Shown: positions 8,859 to 18,116, counted from the first letter of the stretch. The stretch is DNA of 64,000 nucleotides from Pseudomonas psychrophila (GCF_001043005.1 NZ_JYKZ01000013.1:91279-155278); one strand, 5' to 3'. The notes: generated by a model from the sequence alone, not told the origin. Numbers and translations: made by a program.

Positions 8859-9731
8859 ATGAAACGTACACCTCATTTACTAGCCATCCAATCCCACGTG
8901 GTTTTCGGCCATGCCGGCAACAGCGCAGCCGTTTTCCCTATGCAGCGTGTGGGGGTGAATGTCTGGCCTCTGAACACGGTGCAGTTCTCCAACCACACTC
9001 AGTATGGTCAGTGGACAGGCGAAGTGTTGGCTCCTGAGCAAATTCCTTCACTTGTTGACGGAATTGCCGCCATCGGTGAGCTGGGCAACTGTGATGCGGT
9101 GTTGTCCGGTTACCTGGGCAGTGCGGCTCAGGGGCGAGCAATTTTGAGTGGCGTGGCGCGTATCAAGGCAGTTAATCCCCATGCGCTGTACCTGTGTGAC
9201 CCGGTGATGGGCCACCCGGAGAAAGGTTGCATCGTCCCCCAGGAGGTCAGTGATTTCCTGCTTGAAGAAGCTGTCGCGATGGCAGATTTTTTGTGCCCCA
9301 ATCAGCTGGAACTGGACAGTTTTTGCGGTCGCCATCCGCAATCGTTGTTTGACTGCCTGGCGATGGCCCGCAGCCTGCTGGCCCGCGGCCCTAAAGCGGT
9401 GCTGGTGAAGCATTTGTCATATCCCGGCAAGCCGGCAGAAAGTTTTGAGATGCTGCTGGTAACGGCAGAAGGGAACTGGCACTTGCGCCGTCCATTGTTG
9501 GCCTTCCCGCGTCAGCCGGTGGGTGTGGGCGATCTGACGTCAGGATTATTTTTAGCGCGGGTATTGCTGGGCGACAGCCTGCTGGCTGCTTTTGAATTCA
9601 CAGCAGCGGCGGTGCACGAGGTGCTGCTGGAAACCCAGGCCTGTACCAGCTACGAATTGCAGCTGGTCCGGTCCCAGGACCGCATCGCTCATCCGCGTGT
9701 GCGGTTTGAGGCAGTGCCGATCAGTTTGTAA
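8859..9731 (+). CDS. pdxY: pyridoxal kinase
   Basis: The protein begins MKRTPHLLAIQSHVVFGHAGN, the usual N-terminus of PdxY, so I start at the ATG at 8859 although the frame is open 108 bases further upstream. With 290 residues it has family length. Visible ribokinase-fold features are the SHVVxGHxGNxAAxFP substrate motif at 10-25, CDPVMGH near 112, LVKHL near 181 and the anion-hole GVGDLTSG near 217-224 with the catalytic aspartate. It phosphorylates pyridoxal to PLP in the salvage pathway. The gene stands alone between the DUF3301 gene and a REP pair. Confidence 0.92.
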   Translation: MKRTPHLLAIQSHVVFGHAGNSAAVFPMQRVGVNVWPLNTVQFSNHTQYGQWTGEVLAPEQIPSLVDGIAAIGELGNCDAVLSGYLGSAAQGRAILSGVARIKAVNPHALYLCDPVMGHPEKGCIVPQEVSDFLLEEAVAMADFLCPNQLELDSFCGRHPQSLFDCLAMARSLLARGPKAVLVKHLSYPGKPAESFEMLLVTAEGNWHLRRPLLAFPRQPVGVGDLTSGLFLARVLLGDSLLAAFEFTAAAVHEVLLETQACTSYELQLVRSQDRIAHPRVRFEAVPISL

Positions 9732-9748
9732 GCATATTCGGTTTTTTT

Positions 9749-9799
9749 GTGGGAGCGAGCCTGCTCGCGAACGACCTTCGCGACCAGGCCCGCTCCCAC
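9749..9799. repeat. REP pair, Pseudomonas GTGGGAGC family
   Basis: Two inverted copies of a sequence beginning GTGGGAGCGAGCCTGCTCGC face each other with a short spacer. This family recurs nine times in the window, always between genes. Confidence 0.9.
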
Positions 9800-9806
9800 A
9801 GGTCAT

Positions 9807-10292
9807 TTACACCGTCTCGTCTTTCAACTCACGATAACGCTGCTCCAGTTCCTGACGGATCTGGCGACGTTGCTTGCCCTGAATAAAGCGACGTTTGTCT
9901 TCACTGTTCAACGGCTGTAGCGGTGGTACAGCGGCCGGTTTACGGTCGTCGTCCACGGCTACCATCGTGAAGAAACAGCTATTGGTGTGGCGCACTGAGC
10001 GTTCACGGATATTTTCGGTTACGACCTTGATGCCAACTTCCATCGAGGTGTTGCCGGTGTAGTTGACCGATGCAAGAAAGGTCACCAGCTCGCCGACATG
10101 AATCGGTTCGCGAAAAATAACCTGATCCACCGACAAGGTGACCACATAACGCCCCGCATAGCGGCTGGCGCAGGCGTAAGCGACTTCATCGAGGTACTTG
10201 AGAAGGGTTCCGCCGTGAACATTGCCAGAAAAATTGGCCATGTCCGGGGTCATCAAGACCGTCATCGACAGTTGGGCGTTTCCGGGTTCCAT
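9807..10292 (-). CDS. acyl-CoA thioesterase, YciA-like hotdog protein
   Basis: The 161-residue protein has the hotdog thioesterase signature: FSGNVHGGTLLKYLDEVAY at about 20-38 with the active-site region, VDQVIFREPIHVGE near 55 and a polar C-terminal tail. It hydrolyses acyl-CoA esters and is expected to be a cytosolic hexamer. The ATG at 10292 gives a normal family length. It is transcribed convergently with pdxY across a REP pair and divergently from the antiporter gene. A second hotdog thioesterase occurs at 40822-41223 in the window. Confidence 0.88.
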   Translation of the reverse strand: MEPGNAQLSMTVLMTPDMANFSGNVHGGTLLKYLDEVAYACASRYAGRYVVTLSVDQVIFREPIHVGELVTFLASVNYTGNTSMEVGIKVVTENIRERSVRHTNSCFFTMVAVDDDRKPAAVPPLQPLNSEDKRRFIQGKQRRQIRQELEQRYRELKDETV

Positions 10293-10579
10293 AGCAGCAG
10301 GCTCGTGGTTGTGTTGCAGCAGTGAAATGGGTATCTCTGAGGATACTTGTCGATTTTTGAAACAGTTATTAACGGGACGTTGCCGTTTTGACTGCCGTCA
10401 CGCCCATATCCATCTGTTTCCATATATTGCACCGCCTTTCTGCTGGAAGTCGCGGTGTTAACCTGCAAAAGCCCATTAGTCGGGTAATTCCTACATTTTA
10501 AACGGTCGATACGCACAGCCAAACAGGCGGCGTCTGTCGTCTTGTTGTCTGGTGACAATTAAACAAGGAGCGCCATGCC

Positions 10580-12340
10580 ATGCATGCCATCAGTTTTATT
10601 CAGGATCTGGCAGTCATCATGCTGGTTGCAGGTGTGGTGACGATTCTTTTTCACAGGTTCAAGCAGCCGGTGGTGCTGGGGTACATCGTTGCGGGATTTA
10701 TTATTGGCCCGCACACCCCGCCGTTTGGCCTGATCCACGATGAAGAAACGATCAAGACCCTGGCCGAGCTGGGGGTTATTTTCTTGATGTTCTGCCTGGG
10801 GCTGGAGTTCAGCCTGCGCAAGTTGTTCAAGGTCGGAGCCACTGCCTTTATTGCAGCGTTTATGGAAATTACGCTGATGATCTGGATCGGCTACGAAATT
10901 GGCCGCTGGTTTGATTGGAACACCATGGATTCGCTGTTTTTAGGCGCAATTCTGGCCATTTCGTCGACCACCATCATCGTCAAAGCCCTTAACGACCTGA
11001 AAATGAAGAACGAGCGCTTCGCACAGCTGATTTTTGGCGTGCTCATCGTTGAAGATATTTTAGGTATCGGAATCATTGCGCTGCTGTCGAGTATCGCTGT
11101 CAGCGGCAGTGTCAGCCCCGAAGAAGTTTTTTCGACGGTCGGTAAATTGTCGTTGTTCATGATTGTGGCGCTGGTTATTGGCATTTTGCTGGTGCCGCGT
11201 GTGCTGGCCTATGTGGCTAAATTCGAAAGTAATGAAATGCTGCTGATCACCGTGCTGGGGCTGTGTTTTGGCTTCTGCCTGCTGGTGGTCAAACTGGAAT
11301 ACAGCATGGTGCTCGGGGCGTTTTTGATCGGGGCGATCATGGCCGAATCCCGTCAGTTGCTGAAAATCGAGCGCCTGATTGAGCCGGTTCGTGATTTGTT
11401 CAGTGCGATTTTCTTCGTCGCCATCGGGCTGATGCTCGACCCGGCAATCCTGCTGGAATACGCGGTGCCAATTGTGGTGATCACCATTGCGGTGGTGCTG
11501 GGCAAGATGCTGTCCTGCGGGCTTGGAGCATTTATCGCAGGTAATGACGGACGCACATCACTGCGAGTTGGGATGGGGCTTTCTCAGATTGGGGAGTTTT
11601 CTTTCATCATCGCGGCACTGGGTATGACATTGCAGGTCACCAGCAGCTTCCTGTACCCCGTAGCGGTGGCTGTGTCCGTATTGACGACCCTGATGACGCC
11701 TTACTTGATTCGCGCCGCAGACCCGCTCTCGCTCAAGCTGGCACAGGTGGTGCCTGGTCGTGTGTCACGGGTGTTCGGGCTCTATGGCGAATGGCTGCGC
11801 AGTATTCAGCCGCAGGGAGAAGGGGCCTTGTTGGCCGCGATGATCCGAAAAATATTGATGCAAGTGGGCGTTAACCTGGCGCTGGTCATCGCTATTTTCT
11901 TCGCGGGTGGTTACTTCGCCCCCCGGATCGGCCGTTTCTTGCAGGGCTGGATCCTGGAGCCGAGCTGGCAAAAAGGGATTATCTGGGGCGTGGCCTTGTT
12001 GCTGTCACTGCCGTTTTTGATTGCGGCGTATCGAAAGCTCAAAGCGTTGTCGATGCTCCTGGCGGAGATGGGGGTCAAGCCGGAAATGGCCGGGCGCCAC
12101 ACTCAGCGCGTGCGTCGAGTGATCTCAGAAGTGATCCCGATCTTGTCGTTGCTGGTGATCTTTCTGCTGTTGTCAGCATTGTCAGCGAGCATCTTGCCCA
12201 CCAATGAGTTGCTGATCGTAATTGCAGTGGTCGCGGCGGGGGTGGCTGCGCTGTTGTGGCGCTGGTTTATCCGGATTCATACGCGCATGCAGGTTGCACT
12301 GCTGGAGACGCTGGATAACCACAAGGAAGGGGGGCACTGA
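10580..12340 (+). CDS. CPA2 cation:proton antiporter
   Basis: The 586-residue membrane protein starts with the KefB/KefC-type pore module: RFKQPVVLGYIVAGFIIGPHTPP at 28-50, a GVIFLMFCLGLEFSL segment and an LGxILAISSTTIIVKAL stretch. About 12 helices cover residues 1-390. The C-terminal third lacks the TrkA-N nucleotide-binding domain of Kef channels. Instead it has more hydrophobic segments (about 425-445, 465-485, 510-550). It is therefore a CPA2 antiporter, probably for K+ or Na+ against protons, of the truncated YbaL/KefB-like type. AAGGAG lies 10 bases before the ATG at 10580; an out-of-frame ATG occurs five bases earlier. Confidence 0.85.
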   Translation: MHAISFIQDLAVIMLVAGVVTILFHRFKQPVVLGYIVAGFIIGPHTPPFGLIHDEETIKTLAELGVIFLMFCLGLEFSLRKLFKVGATAFIAAFMEITLMIWIGYEIGRWFDWNTMDSLFLGAILAISSTTIIVKALNDLKMKNERFAQLIFGVLIVEDILGIGIIALLSSIAVSGSVSPEEVFSTVGKLSLFMIVALVIGILLVPRVLAYVAKFESNEMLLITVLGLCFGFCLLVVKLEYSMVLGAFLIGAIMAESRQLLKIERLIEPVRDLFSAIFFVAIGLMLDPAILLEYAVPIVVITIAVVLGKMLSCGLGAFIAGNDGRTSLRVGMGLSQIGEFSFIIAALGMTLQVTSSFLYPVAVAVSVLTTLMTPYLIRAADPLSLKLAQVVPGRVSRVFGLYGEWLRSIQPQGEGALLAAMIRKILMQVGVNLALVIAIFFAGGYFAPRIGRFLQGWILEPSWQKGIIWGVALLLSLPFLIAAYRKLKALSMLLAEMGVKPEMAGRHTQRVRRVISEVIPILSLLVIFLLLSALSASILPTNELLIVIAVVAAGVAALLWRWFIRIHTRMQVALLETLDNHKEGGH

Positions 12341-12383
12341 CAACCCGCTGACCAATGGCTGGAAAGCGGGTATCAAGCAGGTA

Positions 12384-12806
12384 TCAGCTTTCCAGCCAGA
12401 CGTCGCGCGCCCAGTGCCAGACCGATTCCCATGTTTCTTCGGTAACGAGTTCTTCTTCGCCGGACCACAGCACCACGGTGCCGTCTTCTTCTACGCAGTA
12501 GTAGTCGTCACCGTCCTGGCAAATAGGGATCAAGCTGCGATCAACGCCGGCATCCCAAGCGTTGGCTGCCACTTCCGGCAGGTAGGTGTGTGATTGTGGA
12601 TCGGTCACGGTGACCGGCTCCAGGCTGCCATACACCACGTCACTGACGGTCAGCAGAAACTCTCTGAAGACAAACGGGATATCAATGAACAGCTGTTCTT
12701 CGATTTCCACCAACTGGTCTTCTTCAGGCAGTTCCAGAGGAACTGGTACAGGCTCGTTTTTTTCGCGTAGCTCTTCAATGATCTCTTCCACGACCTCAAT
12801 CCTCAT
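12384..12806 (-). CDS. SMI1/KNR4 (SUKH) family protein
   Basis: The 140-residue acidic protein shows the SUKH-1 pattern: an E-x-x-L-F-I-D-I-P-x-x-F-x-E-F-L core near 38-53 and an ICQDGDDYYCVEEDGTVVLW strand pair near 95-114, followed by a W-rich end. SUKH proteins often act as immunity proteins against secreted toxins, but no toxin gene is adjacent. The locus looks like ordinary core genome, so a housekeeping role is also plausible. It stands alone between the antiporter and the Tim44-like gene. The function is not predictable from the sequence. Confidence 0.8.
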   Translation of the reverse strand: MRIEVVEEIIEELREKNEPVPVPLELPEEDQLVEIEEQLFIDIPFVFREFLLTVSDVVYGSLEPVTVTDPQSHTYLPEVAANAWDAGVDRSLIPICQDGDDYYCVEEDGTVVLWSGEEELVTEETWESVWHWARDVWLES

Positions 12807-12872
12807 GCTCTATGGCGCGGTTTATATGACGCGCTTTATACAGTAGCTCGTTATAAGTGCAATCGTGAAATG

Positions 12873-12900
12873 CAAAGCCCCGGACAAGTCCGGGGCTTTG
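12873..12900. terminator. terminator after the Tim44-like gene
   Basis: The arms CAAAGCCCCGGA and GTCCGGGGCTTTG form a strong symmetric stem just downstream of the minus-strand stop at 12926. The T-runs are short on both sides. Confidence 0.75.
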
Positions 12901-12925
12901 GTTAACGCATGTGTTACTGGCGGGA

Positions 12926-13783
12926 TCAGCCGTTCTGGCGGATACCTGCTACCAGCCAAGGCTGGTTGTCACCTTGCTGACGCTCCATGTTCCAGCTTTC
13001 GCTGAAGGCTTCGCCCTGGTCAAAGCGCGAGTTTTTCGACACGCCGCTGAAGGTCAAGGTTGCGATGGTTTTGTCTGCACGATCATCCAGGCCGTCCAGT
13101 TGCACGGTCAGGTTGTCGATGTAGGTGGACTGGAAGCCATCGCCCAGCTCAGCGCGTTCACGCTTGAGGAAGTCGAGCATCTGCGGGGTTACGAACTCGG
13201 CGATCTTGTCCATTTCGTTGGCATCCCAGTGTTGTTGCAGGGACTGGAAATGGTTGCGCGCAGCTTCAAGAAAGTTCTGCTCATTGAACCAGGCCGGTGC
13301 ATTGATCACCGGACGGGCCGCAGGAGCAGCCGAACCGCCACCGAAGAACGACGAAGGTGCAGGCTTGGCGTCAAAGGCTTCGCGTTGCAGTGGAGCGTGA
13401 CCTGCAGGGGCCATCATCTCGGATTGTTGCTTGCGACGACGGGCCGCGATAAAGCGGAAGATCAGGAAGGCGATGACCGCCATGATCAGGATGTCGAAGA
13501 ACTGCATGCCCTCGAAGCCGCCGCCCATGAACATGGACGCCAACAGGCCGCCGGCTGCGAGGCCAGCCAGAGGGCCGAGCCAGCGCGAAGCACCACCGGC
13601 TTTAGCGGCGGCGCCTGCAGCACCGGCAGCTGCGGCAGGAGCAGCAGCTGGAGCGGCCTGACGCGTTTGGTGGCTAGGCGCTGCACCAGCGCTTTTGCCG
13701 CCGCCGAAGCGCTTGGCGTTCGCGTCGAGGCTCATCGTCAAACCGATGCACAACGCCATGGCGATGCTAAGAAAACGTTTCAT
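12926..13783 (-). CDS. Tim44-like domain, exported or membrane-anchored protein
   Basis: The 285-residue protein starts with a signal-like segment ending in DANA (residues 1-23). An Ala/Gly/Pro-rich low-complexity linker follows (about 35-85), then two hydrophobic segments (about 88-105 and 112-130) ahead of an RRRK stretch. The C-terminal 130 residues are a Tim44 domain (FLEAARNHFQSLQQHWDANEMDKIAEFVTPQMLDFLKRER...). In mitochondria this fold binds membranes; bacterial homologues of this architecture are widespread but poorly characterised. The low-complexity linker gives a GC-rich opposite strand that stays open by chance. Confidence 0.85.
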   Translation of the reverse strand: MKRFLSIAMALCIGLTMSLDANAKRFGGGKSAGAAPSHQTRQAAPAAAPAAAAGAAGAAAKAGGASRWLGPLAGLAAGGLLASMFMGGGFEGMQFFDILIMAVIAFLIFRFIAARRRKQQSEMMAPAGHAPLQREAFDAKPAPSSFFGGGSAAPAARPVINAPAWFNEQNFLEAARNHFQSLQQHWDANEMDKIAEFVTPQMLDFLKRERAELGDGFQSTYIDNLTVQLDGLDDRADKTIATLTFSGVSKNSRFDQGEAFSESWNMERQQGDNQPWLVAGIRQNG

Positions 13784-13916
13784 AAGGGGTTCCCATTTGT
13801 GGATACACGCGCGCCATGTTGCACAGGTGAGGTGTGACTGGCTAGGCGTGAAGTGTTTCGGGCTTTTTCCTACTTATCTGTAAGAGACAGATTTTTTTAC
13901 TGTAGGACGCATTGAT

Positions 13917-14001
13917 GTGGGAGCGGGCTTGCTCGCGATTCCCGGCACTCGGTGCATCTGATACACCGAGGTGCTGCCATCGCGAGCAAGCCCGCTCCCA
14001 C
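13917..14001. repeat. REP pair between tim44-like and uvrD genes
   Basis: GTGGGAGCGGGCTTGCTCGC and its exact inverse enclose about 45 bases that themselves form a hairpin (CTCGGTG and CACCGAG). Confidence 0.93.
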
Positions 14002-14048
14002 CGTTATCTATCAATCCAGCCTATTCCCGCAAAGCTGTCGGGTTGCTG

Positions 14049-16232
14049 TCAGACCGCTTCAAGTTTGGCGTAACCCATCATCAGCCACTTGCTGCCTTCC
14101 GAGAAGTTCACTTGAACCCGGGCCTGTGCGCCTGCGCCTTCGAAGTTGAGGATGACGCCTTCGCCGAAGACTGCGTGCTTAACCATCTGGCCGAGTTTGA
14201 ATTCGGTCTCTGGGATCTCTGAGCCACCAAACAGGTTGCTGGCGCTCTGCTTTTGACCTCCACCGAAAGGACGGCTGACGCTGTTGGACAGTCGAACTTC
14301 TTGAATCAGGCCTTTAGGCACTTCTCGCACGAAGCGCGAAACCTTGTTGTAGGTCTCGCTACCGTACAGGCGTCGGGTTTCAGCGTAAGTCATAACCAGA
14401 TTTTGCATGGCGCGGGTAATACCCACGTAAGCCAAGCGCCGTTCCTCTTCAAGGCGACCGGGTTCTTCCAGGCTCATCTTGTGGGGGAACAAGCCTTCTT
14501 CCATGCCTACCAGGAACACATACGGAAACTCTAGACCCTTGGCGCTGTGCAGCGTCATCAGCTGGATACCGTCTTCATGCTCTTCGGCCTGGGTATCGCC
14601 TGCCTCCAGTGAGGCATGGCCGAGGAAGGCGGCCAATGGCGACAGCTCTTCGTCTTCGTCGTTGCTTTCGAAGTTGCGCGCCGCGCTGACCAGTTCCTCA
14701 AGGTTTTCTACCCGGGCCTGGCCTTTTTCACCTTTTTCCGCCTGGTGGTAGGCAATCAGCCCACTCTGTTCGATCACCGTTTGGGTCATCAGGTGCAGAG
14801 GCATGTCCATGACTTTTGCCGCGAGGTTATCGATCAGTTCGATAAAGCCGCTAATGGCACCTGAAGCCCGCCCCGGGAGAGCTTTGTTGGCGATGAGCTG
14901 GCGCATGGCCTCCCACATCGACACATCGCTGTGACGTGCGTGCTCGCGAATGGCTTCGACGGTTTTTTCGCCGATACCCCGAGCCGGTACGTTAATGACC
15001 CGCTCCAGCGCCGCATCATTGCCACGACCTTCGAGCAGGCGCATGTAAGCCATGGCGTTTTTGATTTCTGCGCGCTCGAAGAAGCGCTGGCCACCATAAA
15101 TGCGGTACGGAATACGTTCGCGCAGCAACGCTTCTTCAAGCACCCGCGATTGGGCGTTGGAACGGTACAGAATGGCGATATCGCTATGGGCCAGGCCGGT
15201 TTTAAGGGCGCTCTCGATGGTCTCGACCACGTAGCGCGCCTCATCGTGTTCGTTGAAGGCGGCGTACAAATTGATTGCTTCGCCTTCACCGCCGTCCGTC
15301 CACAGCTCTTTGCCCATACGGCCGCTGTTGTTGGCAATCAAGGCGTTGGCCGCTTTGAGGATGCCTGCCGTGGAGCGATAGTTTTGCTCCAGGCGAATAG
15401 TCTCGGCATCCGGAAAGTCGGTTGAGTACTGGTAAATGTTCTCGATTTTCGCGCCGCGCCAGCCGTAGATCGACTGGTCGTCATCGCCTACGACCATCAA
15501 GCTGTCGCCGCCTTGGGCCAGCAATCGCAGCCAGGCATATTGAACGGCGTTGGTGTCCTGGAATTCGTCCACCAGAATGTGGCGGAAGCGTTTCTGGTAG
15601 TGCGCCAACAGACCAGGGTTGTCGCGCCACAGGTCAAGGGCCCGCAGCAGCAGCTCGGAAAAGTCGATGACACCGGCACGCTGGCACGCGACCTCATAGG
15701 CCTCGTAAATAGTGCGCATGGTGGCCAGGAACAAGTCGCCGCTGGCCTGGATATGTTTGGGGCGCAGGCCTTCGTCTTTTTGGCCGTTGATAAACCACTG
15801 CGCCTGACGCACTGGCCAGCGCTGCTCATCCAGCCCCAACTCACGGATCACGCGCTTGACCAAGCGTTGCTGATCATCGCTGTCGAGGATTTGAAAGGTC
15901 TGGCTCAGCCCGGCTTCTTGCCAGTGGGCCCGCAACAGGCGGTGCGCCAGCCCGTGGAAGGTGCCAACCCACATGCCCGCCGGGTTGATACCCATCAGCT
16001 GCTCGATGCGGTGGCGCATCTCGGCGGCGGCCTTGTTGGTGAAGGTCACCGACAGGACTGAGTGGGGTGACGCGTTCTCGACCTGGATCAACCAGGCGAT
16101 ACGGTGCACCAGCACACGGGTTTTGCCGGAACCTGCGCCGGCCAGAACCAACTGACGCCCAACACTGGCCGTGACGGCCTGACGTTGGGCATCGTTGAGA
16201 GAATTTAACAAGAGAGAGAGATCATCGCGCAT
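14049..16232 (-). CDS. uvrD: DNA helicase II
   Basis: The 727-residue protein is a full-length UvrD. Visible motifs are the Q-motif LNDAQRQAV at 12-20, Walker A AGAGSGKTR at 31-39, VDEFQDTN (Walker B), GDDDQSIYGWRGA (motif III), EQNYRS (motif IV), LMTLHSAKGLEF (motif V) and YVGITRA (motif VI). The C-terminal tail ends in the Tudor-like KHAVFGEGVI segment. It is a 3'-5' helicase that unwinds DNA in nucleotide excision and mismatch repair. The ATG at 16232 gives the expected MRDDLSLLLNSLNDAQ start. I see no clear LexA box in the 190-base gap upstream. Confidence 0.96.
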   Translation of the reverse strand: MRDDLSLLLNSLNDAQRQAVTASVGRQLVLAGAGSGKTRVLVHRIAWLIQVENASPHSVLSVTFTNKAAAEMRHRIEQLMGINPAGMWVGTFHGLAHRLLRAHWQEAGLSQTFQILDSDDQQRLVKRVIRELGLDEQRWPVRQAQWFINGQKDEGLRPKHIQASGDLFLATMRTIYEAYEVACQRAGVIDFSELLLRALDLWRDNPGLLAHYQKRFRHILVDEFQDTNAVQYAWLRLLAQGGDSLMVVGDDDQSIYGWRGAKIENIYQYSTDFPDAETIRLEQNYRSTAGILKAANALIANNSGRMGKELWTDGGEGEAINLYAAFNEHDEARYVVETIESALKTGLAHSDIAILYRSNAQSRVLEEALLRERIPYRIYGGQRFFERAEIKNAMAYMRLLEGRGNDAALERVINVPARGIGEKTVEAIREHARHSDVSMWEAMRQLIANKALPGRASGAISGFIELIDNLAAKVMDMPLHLMTQTVIEQSGLIAYHQAEKGEKGQARVENLEELVSAARNFESNDEDEELSPLAAFLGHASLEAGDTQAEEHEDGIQLMTLHSAKGLEFPYVFLVGMEEGLFPHKMSLEEPGRLEEERRLAYVGITRAMQNLVMTYAETRRLYGSETYNKVSRFVREVPKGLIQEVRLSNSVSRPFGGGQKQSASNLFGGSEIPETEFKLGQMVKHAVFGEGVILNFEGAGAQARVQVNFSEGSKWLMMGYAKLEAV

Positions 16233-16423
16233 CGGGGCATTTTAGGGGCTGTTGGCGTTTCATTGCTAGCCACGTAGCGGTCTTGGGCCGAGCGGTCAAA
16301 AAGCCTGCCGGTAAATGTACCCAGCCGGTTTCAGCTATTTAATACGGTGTGCGTTTGGTCGCGGGCATAGCTTGTGTATGCTCGGGCGACTTTTTGGCCC
16401 CTCTACTGATAAGAATTTCGCCG

Positions 16424-17959
16424 ATGGTTCAGAGTTTAAATTCGCCGGGAATTTTTTTCGGCCTAGGGTTCGGTATTTTTCTGCTGGTGAGTGGTCTTGG
16501 TTGGCAAGTAAAACGGATCAATCAGCGTCAAAAGGCTCAGCGCTTGCGCCATCAAGGCCTTTTCGAAGACTTGCAGCAAGCCAATGTCCGCAGTGAACAA
16601 CTGAACTCTGAGCTTTTGCGCGAAGTAGAGCTGCGCCGTCTCGTTGAGGCACGGGTGCGCCGCCTTGCCCATTTCGATGAGCTAACCGGGCTGGCCAACC
16701 GCCTCTTGTTCAAGGAGCGACTGGAAGAGGCCAGTCAGCGAGTTCGCCAGGGCTCGTGCAACCTCACGTTGCTGCACATCAATCTCGATCGTTTCAAATT
16801 GCTCAATGACAATCTTGGGCACGATCTGGCTGATCATGTGTTGCAAAAAATGGCAGAGCGCATAAGCAAGGCCTTGCCTGAGGCCGACACCATTGCGCGG
16901 CTCTCGGGTGATGAGTTTGCCGTGCTGTTTGATGCGTACAGCAGCCTGACCAGTCTGGCGCGGGTAGCGACCCGGCTGCTGGAAAGGCTCGGCCGGCCAC
17001 TGTTGGTTGATGGTCATGAGTTGATCATCAGTGTGTCCATGGGCATCAGTCTGTTACCGGGCAGTGCACGTGACATCACAACCCTGGTCCATCAGGCCAA
17101 TAAAGCCATGCGCCAGGCCAAGCATCTGGGCGGCGGTACTTTCCAGTTCTACAGTCACAGCCTGCAACACAGCACCCTGGAGCGCTTGCAGCTGGAAAGT
17201 CAGCTGCGAAAAGCCATTGCCCTGGGCCAGCTGGATGTTTTTTATCAACCCAAACTCTGTCTGGCGACGGGGCGCCTGCACGCTGCTGAAGCGCTGGTCC
17301 GCTGGGATCATCCGCAGTTGGGCAGCGTCCCTCCGAGCGACTTTATCGCCTTGGCCGAGGAGACCGGCCTGATCAGCGCCATCGGAGAATTCGTGTTGCG
17401 CGAAGCCTGTCGGCAAGCCTGTGAATGGCAGGGCACAGGGCTGGCGCCGATACGAGTGTCGGTGAACCTGTCGGGGCATCAATTACGCCAGGGCAAGCTG
17501 GTCAGCCTGGTGCGTCAGGTGCTCGAAGAAACCGGCCTGGCGCCGCACTGCCTGGAGCTTGAGCTGACAGAAAGCCAGTTGCTCGACAATGTTGAATACG
17601 TCATCGCGACCTTCCAGCAATTGCATGAGTTGGGGGTGAAGCTGGCGATTGATGATTTCGGTACCGGTTATTCATCCCTCAGTTACCTCAAACGCTTTGC
17701 AGTGGACTACGTGAAGATCGATAAAACCTTTATTCACGGCCTGGGACGCTGCAGTGAGGACGAGGCCATCACGCTTGCGATCATCTCCATGGCCCATAGC
17801 CTCGACCTCAAAGTAGTGGCCGAAGGTGTCGAAAACGAGGCGCAGCTGGCATTTCTCAAGGCTCGGCGGTGCGATGAAGTGCAGGGTTACTTGATCAGTC
17901 GTCCGGTGAACGCTGCGTACTTTGGCGATTTATTGCGCACTGGTGTAGTGGATTTGTAG
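16424..17959 (+). CDS. GGDEF/EAL cyclic-di-GMP protein, membrane anchored
   Basis: I use the ATG at 16424, which opens directly on a hydrophobic anchor (GIFFGLGFGIFLLVSGLGW); an in-frame GTG at 16349 would add 25 residues. A short coiled coil follows, then a GGDEF domain with the active-site loop reading SGDEF (RLSGDEFAVLF), then a complete EAL domain (AEALVRWDHP, VNLSGHQL, ELTES, IDDFGTGYSSLSYLKRF, KIDKTFI, EGVE). No periplasmic sensor or PAS domain is present. The intact EAL residues suggest c-di-GMP phosphodiesterase activity. Whether SGDEF still makes c-di-GMP is open, since some SGDEF proteins are active. The gene is monocistronic. Confidence 0.88.
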   Translation: MVQSLNSPGIFFGLGFGIFLLVSGLGWQVKRINQRQKAQRLRHQGLFEDLQQANVRSEQLNSELLREVELRRLVEARVRRLAHFDELTGLANRLLFKERLEEASQRVRQGSCNLTLLHINLDRFKLLNDNLGHDLADHVLQKMAERISKALPEADTIARLSGDEFAVLFDAYSSLTSLARVATRLLERLGRPLLVDGHELIISVSMGISLLPGSARDITTLVHQANKAMRQAKHLGGGTFQFYSHSLQHSTLERLQLESQLRKAIALGQLDVFYQPKLCLATGRLHAAEALVRWDHPQLGSVPPSDFIALAEETGLISAIGEFVLREACRQACEWQGTGLAPIRVSVNLSGHQLRQGKLVSLVRQVLEETGLAPHCLELELTESQLLDNVEYVIATFQQLHELGVKLAIDDFGTGYSSLSYLKRFAVDYVKIDKTFIHGLGRCSEDEAITLAIISMAHSLDLKVVAEGVENEAQLAFLKARRCDEVQGYLISRPVNAAYFGDLLRTGVVDL

Positions 17960-18049
17960 TGCCAAAAAGGGCTACATCGCCCTGAAGCTGCATGAATCAA
18001 GGGAAAGAGAAGGGGAAGACAGGGTGTATTGGGTGGGCAGAAAGCGAAT

Positions 18050-18070
18050 TCTTGTAGTATAACTACAAGA
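18050..18070. promoter_or_regulatory. HexR-type palindromic operator
   Basis: The 9-base arms TCTTGTAGT and ACTACAAGA are perfect inverted repeats around a central ATA. The core TGTAGTATAACTACA has the form TGTARTwwwAYTACA described for HexR sites in gammaproteobacteria. It lies 47 bases before the start codon of the RpiR/HexR-like gene and contains a -10-like TATAAC, so autorepression is the simplest reading. Confidence 0.75.
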
Positions 18071-18116
18071 ATGCTACATCCCCGGCGCCCGCCGCTTACA
18101 GACCGAGTCCTGCCCT

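Noticed and set aside
12911..13837. A 308-codon plus-strand open frame
   Set aside because: Antisense of the Tim44-like gene; its signal peptide and Tim44 domain are on the other strand.
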